Source of the DNA: Malus domestica
Taxonomy: Eukaryota; Streptophyta; Magnoliopsida; Rosales; Rosaceae
NCBI RefSeq assembly: GCF_042453785.1
Contig: NC_091671.1
Location: 7,200,001 to 7,264,000, forward strand
Reading direction: 5' to 3'
DNA length: 64,000 nt
Shown here: positions 10,116 to 21,473 of the stretch, one piece after another
Numbering within the stretch: the first letter of the stretch is position 1
How the letters are laid out: each line of letters starts with the position of its first letter
Position numbers and translations under genes: made by a program
Notes under the pieces: generated by a model
Told to the model about the DNA's origin: nothing
Database searches by the model: none
Seen by the model: the letters and a program-made list of their open reading frames with translations, nothing else

Positions 10116-12291
10116 ATATTGGTGGATGTGATCAAATGGAAGAAATTGTGTCGAAGCAGGGGAGGGAACATGAGGAGGAAGCCGATATGATATCTTTCCA
10201 TAAATTAACCAATTTGAGTTTCTGGGGTCTACAGAGTTTGGTTGGTTTCTTCCAAGCCAACAAGCTATACTCCAACCAAGAAGAGGTATGTCCCACTCTC
10301 CAATCTCTATGATATGAGGAGGCGGCCGATATGTGGAAATTTGAAATTGTGTTAACTGATAATGATTTTTCTTTTTCAGGAAACAACGGCAAGGGTTGAG
10401 CATCAATCTGCAGGCATATTTGAAAAAGCAATATTTCCATCAAAGTGCATTTCATGGTTTCCAAGTTTAGAAGACGTATATTTGGTTGATATGAATTTTG
10501 AAGGCGTACTATTTGATCTGAAAATCCCTATAGTTATGGATGGGCAGACAACTCCAATATTTCCCCAGTTACATAAGTTGGAGATATTCATTTGTTCATT
10601 TACACACTTGTGGAAAAACATTCCATCTGGATTTCAGGGCTTCCAAAATTTGAGATATTTGGAAGTAAGTGGATGTTGTGGTCTAAAATATGTGTTCTCG
10701 CATTTAATTGCCCAAGAACTGTTGAATCTTGAAGAGGTAAAGATAACAGCATGTCCGAACATGGAAACTATAGTCAGAATCACAGAGGAAAATGAAGAAG
10801 AGGCGACAAAATACATGATTTTGTTTCCGAAACTGAACACATTTGAACTAGATGCCCTGCCTCGTCTCACAAGTCTTTGTCCAGAGGGATTTACATTTCT
10901 ATGGTCATCCACAAAAAATATGCGCGTGAAAAGCTGTGAAAATTTGAAGACATTGGGTGCTGTAATTCCACAAAGAAAGAAGTTGGAGAATAACTTGAAG
11001 AAGGATTCAACAAGTCATGATTTCAGCACTTCTCCAAGGATTCAACAAGCTGGATGTGGATGCGCACCTTATTCGTGACCAAACGCCCACCGCCCCATTG
11101 AAATATTGCCACGTCCAATTAACCTGGAGGTAAGCTTTTAAATCAGGTTCAATTAACCTCTATAAGTACAACTTTTAATTAGTATTGTATCATCTTGTTG
11201 ATCGTGTTTAATTTTCTAGGTTACACCAACTAATCTTGAGGACTCAAATGATGATGATAATCTTGAAAATCTTACTGTAAGTGACTGTAATTCGATGGAA
11301 GTGATTTTCCAACTCAAGGGACTGAAGCATGAAGAAAGTAGTCACTCCGTTGAAGCATTCAATAAATTGAGTTCCTTGCGGTTATATACATTGCCAAGTT
11401 TAACGCGTGTTTGGGAGACGGGTAGTTCACAACCGATGTTGACAGGAAGCAGCTTCGGAAACTTGAAATCGCTGCGGGTCTATTATTGCAACCAGTTGAA
11501 ATACTTGTTTTCATCGTCCATAGTCAAACTTCTTGCGAGTATAGAGGACATAGAAGTTAGGAAGTGTGAGCAGATGGAAGAAATCGTTGCCGCAGAAGAA
11601 GAAACTGATGAAACAATTACATTACCTAAAGTGAAGTCCATCAAGCTTGCAAGTCTGCCAAAACTCAAGTATTTTTGTGGTGAAGCTTATACTTTGAAGT
11701 TGCCGTCTTTGGAGTCACTGAAGGTTGATGACGTGCAAAACTTAAGCCTATTAGCTCCAAAGCTTATTGCCACACATCCCCGATTGCAAGCATACACCGC
11801 GTTGGGAGTGGCTGAATGGATGGGGGACCTCAATGCCACTCTAAGGAATATTTACGACACAAGGTATGCTTTAATTTAAGGTTTCTGATTTTCAATCACT
11901 TATGTGTGCATATTTAAAAATGTTTTTTTTTTTTAACGTCTCTCTTTTAAATCTTGATGTATACGTGGAATTTCTGAAGTTTTTACAAAAGAATATATAA
12001 TAGCATACATATATTAATGTATATGTGTGTGTGTATGCGAGTATGTGCACACTAAAGTGTATTTAAATATTTTTTTTTTTTGAAAACTCAATTATATCTC
12101 AAGAAAACATCGTCTTTTATTTCTAATACAGTAAGGATGAAGATAACGAAATCGACATTGAGGATGAAGATGACGAAATCGACAATGAGGATGAAGATGA
12201 AGATGACGAAATTGACGGCAAGGATGATGATGACAAAATCGACGGCAAGGATGAAGATGACGAAACCAACAGGGAGGACGAACACCGTTGA
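10116..12291 (+). pseudogene. CC-NBS-LRR resistance gene, 3' half only (NLR copy 1)
   Basis: Only the LRR-coding end remains. The coding sequence resumes immediately after the composite element, at a site equivalent to 45217 of the NLR at 42718. Exons inferred by comparison with that gene and by GT/AG sites are 10116-10285, 10380-11129, 11220-11863 and 12132-12291. The LRR parts include CSFTHLWKNI, LPSLTRVWETGSSQP and NQLKYLFSSS. The second exon contains an in-frame TGA at the Tyr-Ser codons near 11077 where the paralogue has Arg. The last exon encodes an acidic tail expanded to about five EDEDDEID-like repeats, against one in the paralogue. The coiled-coil and NB-ARC parts are missing, so no functional receptor can be made. 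Confidence 0.85.
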
Positions 12292-12619
12292 TTGATCAAG
12301 CACAAAGGTTAGCATGTTTCCATCTCCAACTTCTTCTAGGTTTAGTAAAAACTGATGAAAATTATATATATAGTACTCAAAAAAGTATTCTACCATGTTT
12401 TATATAATATACACATACATGTATAGCACTTGAAAAATTGAACAGTTAATATATACATACATGTATAGCACTTAAAAAATTGAACAGTTTGGATCTAAAA
12501 CCACAATCTGCTACCTGATTCATTAGTGTTTGCTTATTTGTGCTCGAGGTTGATTATACACGTGTAAGCTGAATCACATGTTTGTAGAATGGACAAGCTG
12601 AATAAAATCTGTTTGCCCC

Positions 12620-12735
12620 CTAAATGTAATGGAAATCATATGTATCTAGGCATGCTTAATATTTGATAAAGAAAAACATTTCTCAAATAAATGTCCACTC
12701 ACACCTCCGGCAAGCTCTCCCTTGAGGAGCCTTGT
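12620..12735. repeat. Duplicated segment paired with 16925-17060
   Basis: This segment is nearly identical to 16925-17060 over GGAAATCATATGTATCTAGG, the AATATTTGATAAAGAAAAAC stretch and CTCTCCCTTGAGGAGCC. Just before it (12535-12610) is a single unit of the motif GTGTAAGCTGAA that is expanded into a minisatellite at 16490-16890. I do not recognise any coding content. Confidence 0.7.
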
Positions 12736-12799
12736 CTACCAAATAGGTAAAACATCTACTGGACAGCAGGCGATTCAAAACCATAGCAAACTGCTGAAT

Positions 12800-13540
12800 A
12801 CAACTAGAGTAAACAAGGAATCAGGCTATGCAATTGCCATCATCATAACATGATTTTGGCCCCCATTTTCTAATTTCCTACCACATTTTCACATTCTTTC
12901 CATGAATTTTATGATTCCTATGCAACAGAGTTCATTCATCGCCTATTCACAACAATACAAGGTTCTACAGAGTTCAATCCCACACCATGTTATAGACATG
13001 CTTCAACTATCAACCGGGAACGTAATCGTTAGGGGTTTCAACAACTTCACAGATACAACAATTACTATAAGTCTCATCTCCGACATTCATACAGAAAATC
13101 GAATAAAATTCGAAATCAAGAATCAATCCCAAAACTGAAAGTTGAAAATTTGGAAAAAGAACTTACATTGGAGAACAGCCCACGAGAAGAGTATCATTTC
13201 TACCTCTTGGGTCGAGGTCCAATTCCGGCGATATTGGCCGGAAACCCCTGGGTCACCGTTTCTTAGACTTGAAGTTGAGGAAAATCGCCTACGAATTTAT
13301 AGAAACTAACTTGGGGGATAGGATAAGGGTCGGCAAGAGCATTCTGGATGTGTAGTTTGAGAGCCTTTGGTGACCAGTGGACGACAGAGCTGTTGCGTCG
13401 GCACTCGGCAGTCTTCGGCTTGCTGTTGAATGGGGCTCCTGTTGCAGCGCAGCGCAAAAGAGAAGGAGGAGAGAGGATACGGGAGGAGGAGAGAAAATGG
13501 GTTTCTCCCACCTTTTACATTAATTCTTTTCCACATTTTT
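12800..13540 (-). repeat. Repeated module with exon-like minus-strand ORF (also at 17390-17640, 48060-48395 and 50200-50860)
   Basis: The module reads from CATGATTTTGGCCCCCATTT to GAGGATACGGGAGGAG. On the minus strand it contains an open frame (13263-13511) whose end is conserved in the 50588-50824 copy as QVSFYKFVGDFPQLQ, and then a GT donor-like site after CTCCAATG. It could be the first exon and promoter of a small gene, but the upstream part of the frame differs between copies, which argues against coding. The function is not recognised. Confidence 0.5.
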
Positions 13541-13544
13541 TTAT

Positions 13545-15262
13545 GGAATAAACGATAATATTTATCATCAAAGTGTGTTTGGTACGTGAGATGAGAAGGA
13601 ACATGTAGGAAAACTAATGAAAATGACTTGAAAATTTTGAGTTTTAATGATAAGGACAAAATAAAGAGTAAAGTGAATACTACCGGATTGACTTTTTAGT
13701 GTAAAAATGTGGTTTTTCGTTAAAGTGAACAGTACTGGGTGCTTTTCGTTAAAGTTCCCAACATGTTTTGATGATAATAATGGTTAGAAGTAATATAGTT
13801 CAAATTTATTTTTGGTGATAATTGAATATAAGATTTCTCTTACAAGTTACAAATAAAAATGAATATCATTAATTTTTTTTTCACTTTTAATACACACGTA
13901 AATAAAAAGAAACAAAATGAAAATGGAAAGAAATAAAATAATTTGAAATAGAAATGAAAAATAAAGGTAAATTGACAGCATAAGGTAATCAGCCATGGTA
14001 ATACAAAATTATTATACCATCCTTAAACATTGTAGTGCCATGGAATCTTCATTTTAGCTCTGAATTTCCTTCTGCTTACACTCACGCGTTCATATTGATG
14101 AGCACTACGAGAAAATATTAAGATGATAGGTCATACTCATACGTTCGTTTTTGTTGAGAATTTTTTTGAAGGATTTTGCAATATGGCAGCCATGATTTGC
14201 AAAGCCCACCATCGTAGAGCTCGATATCGGCCTAACTTGTGGAGCCACCATCGCAAAGAAGAACCTGGAAAGCTCAATCCTTGTCTTTTTCTTATATAAG
14301 TGTCATTTTGGTGAACCAAATGTTCCGATTCCAACATCCAAAATACCACAATGTGATTTTTTTCATACTACAATTGGATTGCATCTTAAAATTATAAAGT
14401 CTTGGAGCATTGGTCATGCCATCATGCTGATTTGTGTTGGATTTCGTTAGAGATCGTAATTAATCAATCACCCTTTTTGTGTCTCCCTTCAAAAGCTCAA
14501 ATTGAAATCTGAACTCCCTAGCAAATAAGAGCCCAATTTGACAACCAAAATCTTCATCGTTCGAGCATCAATGTTCTCTTAAATTCACTACGAGCAAACC
14601 GCCATGAAATCTCCTTCATGGACATCTCATAAAATTAGAACGATACAAAGAAGATTAGTGTGACTCCTAAGCTAGGATTACACGTATGAATCGTAAAATA
14701 GTTCCTCCTCCACTCTTTGATTCTCTCTTTCACTGGCTAACAATATTTTACTCTACCTTTTCACCCTAAGTAAGAAAGTAAGAAATGAGCATTTTGTTAG
14801 CATCTTTTTGAAAATTTCAAATTTGATCCTAATATCTCTTTTGCACTATTTGACTGAACGACAAATTTTGATTGTCTAAATATTTATATCAAACTACAAA
14901 TAATATTGATATTATATATTTATAATGTGACTAGAATTGTAGTACCCAACATATCTATCTTGAAATAAATTTTGTTGTCTATGAAGTGGCCAACTCGACC
15001 CTCTCCTATACTCTTTGAGTTTGTATAAATATATCATTGTTTAAAAATTGACATTCAGTACTGCGATTTAGTGATATTCATTATCAGGTTCGAATCTTAG
15101 GAGTGACGAGTTTGTGTAAATATATCATTGTATTAAATATAAATAAAAATAAAAAAAATAAACAAAATATTTTTTTGGTCGGACAAAAACACGAAAATGC
15201 CCTTAAAGCCCAAAGTGACCCCTCTACCCTGCCGCTGCCTGCAAGTTCTTTCCTCGCCCCTG
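13545..15262. repeat. Segmental duplication paired with 51835-53165
   Basis: Both copies share GTACGTGAGATGAGA-type starts, the GTCGCAAAGAAGAA and CTTATATAAGTGTC blocks, GATCGTAATTAATCAATCACCC, and the end GCAAGTTCTTTCCTCGCC. A shorter relative of the middle part is at 60780-61030. Copy 1 carries an extra 100 bp around 13660-13760 with GTTAAAGTGAACAGTACTGG, a short dispersed repeat. The copy stops abruptly at 15262, where NLR sequence follows, marking a rearrangement joint. No gene is recognised inside. Confidence 0.75.
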
Positions 15263-15265
15263 TTT

Positions 15266-16070
15266 CTACGTCCAATTAATCTGGAGGTAAGCTTTTAAAT
15301 CAGGTTCAATTAACCTCTATAAGTACATCTTTTAATTAGTATTGTGTCATCTTGTTGATCGTGTTTAATTTTCTAGGTTACACAACCTAATCTTGAGGAC
15401 TCAAATGATGATGATAATCTCGAAAATCTTCCTCTAATTAACTGTAATTCGATGGAAGTGATTTTTCAACTAAAGGGACCGGTGCATGAAGAAAGTAGTC
15501 ACTCCATTGAAGCATTCAATAAATTGAGGTCCATGCGGTTAGATATATTGCCAAGTTTAACGCGTGTTTGGGAGACGGGTAGTTCACAACCGATGTTCAC
15601 AGGAAGCAGCTTCGGAAACTTGAAATCGCTGCGGGTCGTTGCACCGATGAAATAATTACATTACCTAAAGTGAAGTCCATCAATCTTAAACGTCGGCCAA
15701 AACTCAAGTATTTTTAAGGTGAAGCTTATACTTTGAAGTTGCCGTCTTTGGAGTTATTGGAGGTTGATGACGTGCAAAACTTAAGCCTATTAGCTCCAAA
15801 GCTTATTGCCACACATCCCCGAATGCAAGTATACACCGCGTTGAGAGTGGCTAAATGGATGGGGGACCTCAATGCCACTCTAAGGAATATTTACGTAATC
15901 ACTTATGTGTGCATATGCGCACACTAAAGTATCTCGCAATGTGCACACTAAAATATGTTTTTTTGTTTTTTTTTTTTGGAAACTCGAATTATATCTCAAG
16001 AAAACATCTCTCTTTTATTTCTAATACCGAGAAGAATGAAGCTGACGGAATTCTACAAGACACCATATAA
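15266..16070 (+). pseudogene. NLR gene scrap (LRR exon with internal deletion)
   Basis: The first bases are the end of the second LRR exon followed by its GTAAGC donor at 15287. The next exon starts after TTTCTAG at 15377 and encodes SMEVIFQLKG and LPSLTRVWETGSSQP, as in both other NLR copies. About 120 bp corresponding to the NQLKYLFSSS repeat is deleted near 15640, and the frame is then closed by TAA where the paralogues read Cys-Gly. The acidic-tail exon survives only as a shifted remnant near 16030. It is a clear pseudogene. Confidence 0.85.
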
Positions 16071-16439
16071 CGAGGATGTTAACAATCACAAAAGGTTGTG
16101 GCTTCGGCTATTCGCTTACTTTCATATAACGAGGATACTGTTTCCGTTGCTTACTATATGTATAATTAATTTCGATTGCGATTATTACTGTTTGAATTCA
16201 TCTCTTGACTGCCTATGGGGACGTCAAGGTGGACACCAAAATGGAGGCGTGATGACCTGCATCCGGAAAGTGACGTAGCCATAACGTGCATGCAAATATA
16301 ATTTAATAAAATAACTTCAAATGATCTACTGAAAAAATCGGCATAGTTTCCTTTGGAATTAGGTTTTGGCCCCCAAATTTAAAACCTGCTGAAAAAGTTA
16401 TAATTATTTCAAAACCACATCCCCGACACCTAATGGGTT

Positions 16440-16920
16440 ATCAACCCTCTACTACATGCACGCATACTCCAATATACTTACTGGTGGTATAGCATACAAT
16501 TTCATACACTAGTGATAACTAGTGTAAGCTGAAAATTTAACCATACACGCTAGTGTAAACTGAAGATAAAACCATACATTAGCTGTAGCTAGTGTAAGCT
16601 GAAAAATATAATCATACACTAGCCGTAGCTAGTGTAAGCTGAATGGGCATCCTCACAGTAGGGACAAGATGACTATACTGTAGTATAAATCATACACGTG
16701 TAAGCTGAATAACATGTCCGTAGCATGGACAAGTTGAATATTCTTTAATATTAACCATACACATATGCGGAATGACATGTTTGTAGTATGGACAAGCTGA
16801 ATATACTGTAATATTGACTATACACGTGTAAGCTAAATAATATTATCAAACACTGGTTATGGCTAGCTAGTGTAAGCTGAATATGTTCATACACTGTAAG
16901 GTCTGGTATTAATTCATAAA
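16440..16920. repeat. Degenerate minisatellite of CTAGTGTAAGCTGAA units
   Basis: At least eight imperfect units containing (CTA)GTGTAAGCTGAA or ACACGTGTAAGCTGAA, spaced about 50-70 bp, alternate with CATACACTAG and ATGGACAAGCTGAATA. A single unit exists at 12535-12610 in the related block, so the array probably arose by local expansion. There is no coding potential. Confidence 0.7.
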
Positions 16921-16924
16921 ATCT

Positions 16925-17640
16925 ATTCTTCCCCTAAACGTAACGGAAATCATATGTATCTAGGCATGCTTAATATTTGATAAAGAAAAACATTTCTGAA
17001 AGAAATGCCCACTGACACCTCCGGCTAGCTCTCCCTTGAGGAGCCTTGTCTACCAAAAAGGTAATTTCAAGCAACTTCAAGAGAGAATTTGACCACATCG
17101 CGAAAGTATGACACCAAACGGTTGAGACCTAGAAGACATCCAAGAGTTTTTGGAGAAACAGAACGCTCACTGAAGATATGTATTCTATTTCTATAGCACG
17201 TTTACCCCAAACAAAACACAGGTTATGGAAAGGAAAATAACATTAAGAAATGCAAAAGATTGGGGAGATGCGAAATAACTCATCTCTGGTCCTGGAAATA
17301 TTGCATACAATATTGCTCTACCAATTAAACCAAATCTTATGACTCTAGTGACAAGCTAGAAAGCCACAAAAGAATAAACAAGGAATCAGGCTATGCAATT
17401 TCCTACCACATTTTCACATCAACGTGATTGTTAGGGGTTTCAACAACTTCAGAGAATTACCACAAATCTCATCTCCGGCATTCAGGCAGAAAAATCAAAT
17501 AAAAGTTTGAAATCAAGAATCAATCCCGAAACTGAAAGTTGAAATTTTGGAAAAAGAACTTACATCAGAGTACTTTCCATGAGGAGAAGATCATTTTTAC
17601 CTCTTGGGTCGAGGACATTCCACGGTGAGCCTGCATAAAT
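16925..17640. repeat. Duplicated blocks related to 12620-13200
   Basis: The first part (16925-17060) matches 12620-12735. The part from about 17385 (GAATCAGGCTATGCAATT) to 17620 (CTCTTGGGTCGAGG) matches 12815-13220 with a deletion of the middle. The intervening 17060-17385 is not recognised. No gene is seen. Confidence 0.6.
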
Positions 17641-18083
17641 GAACCAATTAAACAAAGAAATGAAAACCGAATAACTCGGAAGCTAAAGTATCACAGATAG
17701 AAAATTGCATATACCTAACTAAAAATGCACAATCTAACGAGATGTGGTAGTCTAAGTGTATAACACAAGGGTGAGAAGTACTCTAGTGCTCACAAACTGA
17801 AGCCACAAGACTACCAGATAATGTAGCTTCAGAAATATCATTCGTTCTTTTGCGCATAATCATACATGCTCATCAGAACAAAGTATGATCTCCAACGGAA
17901 ATAGAAGTGACACAGGTGAAAGTCAAAATAAACAAACAAATAATAGTGAACGAGAAGGCCCTAAAGAATTGCTCTAACTAGGAGACAAGCTTAAATTATT
18001 CAGATAATAAGCCTTGCACAAACCCAACTTTAAAAAAACTAGATTAGTATGCCGTGATATTTAACAATGCCGTCAAAAACTTA
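17641..18083. other. Unassigned sequence downstream of the Tim10-like exons
   Basis: I searched the minus strand by eye for the cysteine-rich third exon expected of a Tim10 gene and did not find it. No other feature is recognised. Confidence 0.4.
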
Positions 18084-18596
18084 CTTGTTGAACAACTCAA
18101 CCTGTATTCCATCTCCTTCTCTGCCATACCAAAAATTTGCACAATTGTTTAAAACCAAATTAAGGTCTTTCGAAAACCCACCTGAGATTATTTGAAAAAC
18201 ACGAATTTAGAACAATAATTCAAAACCAAAGAACAGAAAATCCATCACACCAGAGTAAAAATTAACCATCTTGTTGCTTCCTAACTCTCAAGAAATATCC
18301 ACGTCTCACTTTTACTAATGTCAAAACACCGCCATCATTGATCAATTAGACAAATAAGACCCAATTCGATTACGCCCAAACTCACAGAACACCCAGATTC
18401 CCAACACCAATTGAACAATCTAACCATGAATTTCCAAAACTTTCCCCAAAATCCAGCCTTGGGCATGCATTAAATCCAATCTAAAACTTGAATTCATTTT
18501 TAGAGAACAAAATGTAAAAACTTTGGAACAATGAAGCAAAAGGGTACTCACCTGTTCCTTGTCCAAAACCGTCGGCGCATTGTTGGGGGCAGCCAT
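18084..18596 (-). pseudogene. Probable mitochondrial small TIM (Tim10-like) gene remnant, exons 1-2
   Basis: Exon 1 (18596-18552) encodes MAAPNNAPTVLDKEQ and ends exactly at a GTGAGT donor. Exon 2 (about 18135-18084) encodes IFGMAEKEMEYR and then, after what looks like a one-base deletion, VELFNK in the next frame, ending at a GTAAG donor. That is the N-terminal helix of Tim10-type chaperones of the mitochondrial intermembrane space. The expected acceptor before exon 2 reads CAA rather than CAG, and the following exon with the twin CX3C motif is not found. A lost acceptor, a frameshift and a missing exon together indicate a dead, truncated copy. The family assignment rests on recognition of a short peptide. 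Confidence 0.5.
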
Positions 18597-19931
18597 TAGA
18601 ACCTGAACAATTCGCAAATTAATTTACACAAACTTCTTCGAAACCGAATGAATTAGCAGAGAGGGTTTAAGTAATCTTACTCGGCGGGATGGAATCGAAC
18701 GCGCTGAAAGTGGTTGCTGTAAATGCAGAGGGGTTTAAGCGTCCGATTTGAAGCTAAAGCAGAAGAAAATAAAAATCCCACTGAGCTAATAATGTACGAA
18801 TTAGGGTTTTAGGAGTTAATATAGCGTGTATATGCGATGGACGGTTTTGTTTTTAGGGGGGGACTTTCAACCGGAAAAGTTAGTGGATTACTGCCCTTTC
18901 TTTTTTCCTTCCACCACAAGTAGTGCGATAATTTCACAAAGGCCCTGTATGGTGGGCCGCCGTATATAATTGTCCTTTTCTTTCTTATTTTTTTGGATTT
19001 ATTTATTTATTTTCTAACTCATAGTTCATCAGGGCTCAGGTTCAGTTGATTAAAGTAGTATGTTTCTTTTGTTATGCTATAGTTTGAATATTCATTCAAA
19101 TGATTTAGATTTCTTCGTGCAAACGATCATTCAATTAAAAGAAAAACTCGTATTATGTTTGCTTACAAGAAATGAATATCATTCTCATTGTATGTTTACT
19201 AACAACCAAGGATTTGAGAGGAAAAAACGTGAATCCACATTGATTTTGCATATCTAATACCTTCTCATACCAAAAAAAAATCAAGGTATAAGATTATTAA
19301 GGGGGTTGTTTAAACTCATGGAAATGTGTTTTGATGTTCGCCGAATAACAATTGTTTGTTCTCGATTCATTTCAAATTTTAACAGATGACTCGTAACTTA
19401 AGCAGTTAAGAGTTTTTTCTCGTGCTCTCAAAACTTGGCGTTACCTAGTGAATCATATAATATTCAATAATGCCATACCATTTGAATGGATCGAAGATTT
19501 CAAATTGACAACATTTGTGCCGGTAACCTGTGTATTACAAGGATCATTGAGAAAATACATACTTTCACATTGTGCCGGTAGCTTTCATTAGCAATGCTTC
19601 ACAATTTACAGGTACGAGGGCTTGACCAGCATCTCCTCCGGATCTTTCCACACTGGGAGTCCTTAACTGTACAAATAAGATTCACATACGCAAAATATGT
19701 GCTAGACTACGCACTGCAAATGGAAACAAGTTGTCACCCCTATTTATCCAAAAATAATATACTTGTTATAGATATCCGTGTAGAATATTATATTACGAGG
19801 GGCGGAGAGCGTGTGTACGGCAAAGTAGGAACGGGTACAGCAGCAACGTAGCAGCACAAGCAAGAGGATGATTGGAACTGCAACTTACCCCCACACATTC
19901 ACAGAAGCCTTTTTCTTTCCCCTGCTGGTGT
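18597..19931. other. 5' flank of the Tim10-like remnant and 3' flank of the RING-CH remnant
   Basis: 18600-18900 is the likely 5'UTR and promoter side of the Tim10-like remnant. 18900-19590 shows nothing recognisable. 19594-19931 probably corresponds to the 3'UTR of the minus-strand RING-CH exon that ends at 19932; the plus-strand ORF there (19594-19851) has no recognisable content. Confidence 0.35.
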
Positions 19932-20145
19932 TCATGAAAGCACTTTGAAGTGAAAAAGCCATGAAATTACGAAGGCAAGAATCATGCAGGCAAGAAGGAA
20001 ATTCATAATGCAGCGGCCATGCCACATGGTTCAGGTTTCAACCTGGATCATGGGTGCTGATGCGGCTGTGGCAGTACTGCTATTTGCCTCGTTTATCTGG
20101 CCACTGGAAATGTTGAATGCAGTTACTCCACAGATCTCGCAGGTT
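19932..20145 (-). pseudogene. RING-CH gene, last exon, with premature stop
   Basis: After a TTGCAG acceptor the exon encodes TCEICGVTAFN, which supplies the final Cys-x2-Cys zinc ligands of a RING-CH domain. A Ser/Thr/Ala-rich linker follows, and then a hydrophobic stretch (IMNFLLACMILAFVISWLF) that would be a membrane anchor before the end HFKVLS. A TGA at 20031-20033 interrupts the frame just before WHGR, where an Arg codon is likely ancestral, so the anchor is not translated. The preceding exon, preserved for another copy at 49277-49587, is missing upstream of this one because the conserved intron sequence is interrupted at 20870 and ends near 35605. Confidence 0.75.
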
Positions 20146-20159
20146 CTGCAAATCAAATA

Positions 20160-20870
20160 AATAAAATTATGCATAGGCAGAAAATAACATATCAGTCAGA
20201 CATGACAAGCAATTACAACCATAACACAACATAATGAAGAAACGTACCATGAGGATTTTGAACAAACATAATGAAGTGTAACCAATAGCATACAAATATA
20301 GAAGAAAATGCTATACAATCACTGTAAGTGATTTCAAAGGCCATCAATCTTCTATTTCTGTTTCTGGAAAAAAGTCATGTCGTCGAGAAGTCGTTCCATT
20401 TGCTTACCATGATGAGTAAAATGAAATTTGAACTAGCTTGCTGTTCTTGCATATCTTCTCCTCATCCTGGTTACCAAGCAAGTCAGTCTTGACCAATCCA
20501 TCTATATTATCATGTGATGCAGCTTATCTAGATTATATTTCCTGTGGCCTAAGTTTGGATATTTCCTTTGCAGAGGGTATAGCGTGCAAGGTCGTAAGAA
20601 CTTTACCAAATTATCATCCTTCGAGTTTAGAAAATCTCCCAAATATATAAGCGAAATAAACTTGTGACGGAATCAAAGAATGCAAATGCTCATCATCATT
20701 TACTAATCCATATGCATAATGTAAACATTTACATCTCTATTAGAAGCATACATAAAAAATACATGGCACACAAGATATCCACTTTTCGACATAGGAGCTC
20801 AATTCTTGCATACAAACACACTTCCTTTAGCTTGCTTTGGACCTCGCACTTTCCACTAATGTAAATGCCA
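20160..20870. repeat. RING-CH intron sequence, duplicated at 48390-49060
   Basis: Both copies share CATAGGCAGAAATAACAT-like starts, ACAATCACTRTAAGTGATTTC and CTTCTCCTCATCCTGGTTACC. The segment lies upstream of the last RING-CH exon on the minus strand, which fits an intron. The continuation of this copy is found beyond the LTR retrotransposon at 35433-35605 (paired with 49060-49225). The bases 20871-21199 have no counterpart in the other copy. Confidence 0.75.
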
Positions 20871-21204
20871 CAAAAAGTGTGACTGTAAAAACTATAAACG
20901 TAGAACGATCGATATGTTTGAGTTCAGATGGACTGTAATAGTGGTGACTACAAGATTTGTTCTTTTACTAGATTTTCTCGTATTTCATATAAGCATACGC
21001 ATTCTACTATATACGTGATCTGCCTCATTCAGCATTCCAGTAAGAAGCAAAATGATAAGAACAATTGTGACAGTTACATCAAAAGAAAGAAGCTAATTAA
21101 CAAGTAATCATTCGAATAAGCTGAACTCACGAAAGTAGGAACCTAAACACTATCAAGATGGCCTCTGTTGTAGCATGCCCATAGTAAGATCATAGTTTGA
21201 AGTA

Positions 21205-21429
21205 TGTTAGGATGCCACTTGTCATCATCTCAATATGACAAATGTAAGGTTGAGATGCTATAGTAGTAGATAAGATGGTTGTAAGTTGTTAGATGATAGC
21301 TTACAAAGGAAGCTAAGTAGTTTACATATAAGGAAGTCGGTTGTAATTGGGAGGGGGTCATTGGAATAATCTCTGTTTAATACAAGAAAGTACTACGCAA
21401 TTGTCAAGAAGCCGAGCAAGGTTTTAACA
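21205..21429 (+). repeat. 5' long terminal repeat
   Basis: The LTR begins TGTTAGGATGCCAC and ends GGTTTTAACA, giving the usual TG...CA ends. It is 225 bp long and pairs with 35203-35427. The left flank is AAGTA. Confidence 0.95.
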
Positions 21430-21430
21430 T

Positions 21431-21444
21431 TGGTATTAGCCAGT
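21431..21444 (+). promoter_or_regulatory. Primer-binding site (initiator tRNA-Met type, degenerate)
   Basis: TGGTATTAGCCAGT lies one base after the 5' LTR. It resembles the TGGTATCAGAGC complement of plant initiator methionine tRNA used by many Ty3/gypsy and copia elements, with mismatches after the sixth base. Confidence 0.7.
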
Positions 21445-21473
21445 GTCGATTCCTCTCAATCTTTCATTGTTGT

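Noticed and set aside
12088..12396. Hydrophobic minus-strand ORF with repeated FVIFIL-like phrases that looks like a membrane protein
   Set aside because: It is the exact antisense of the acidic repeat tail of the NLR gene; the periodic hydrophobicity is a by-product of GAT/GAA codons read backwards.
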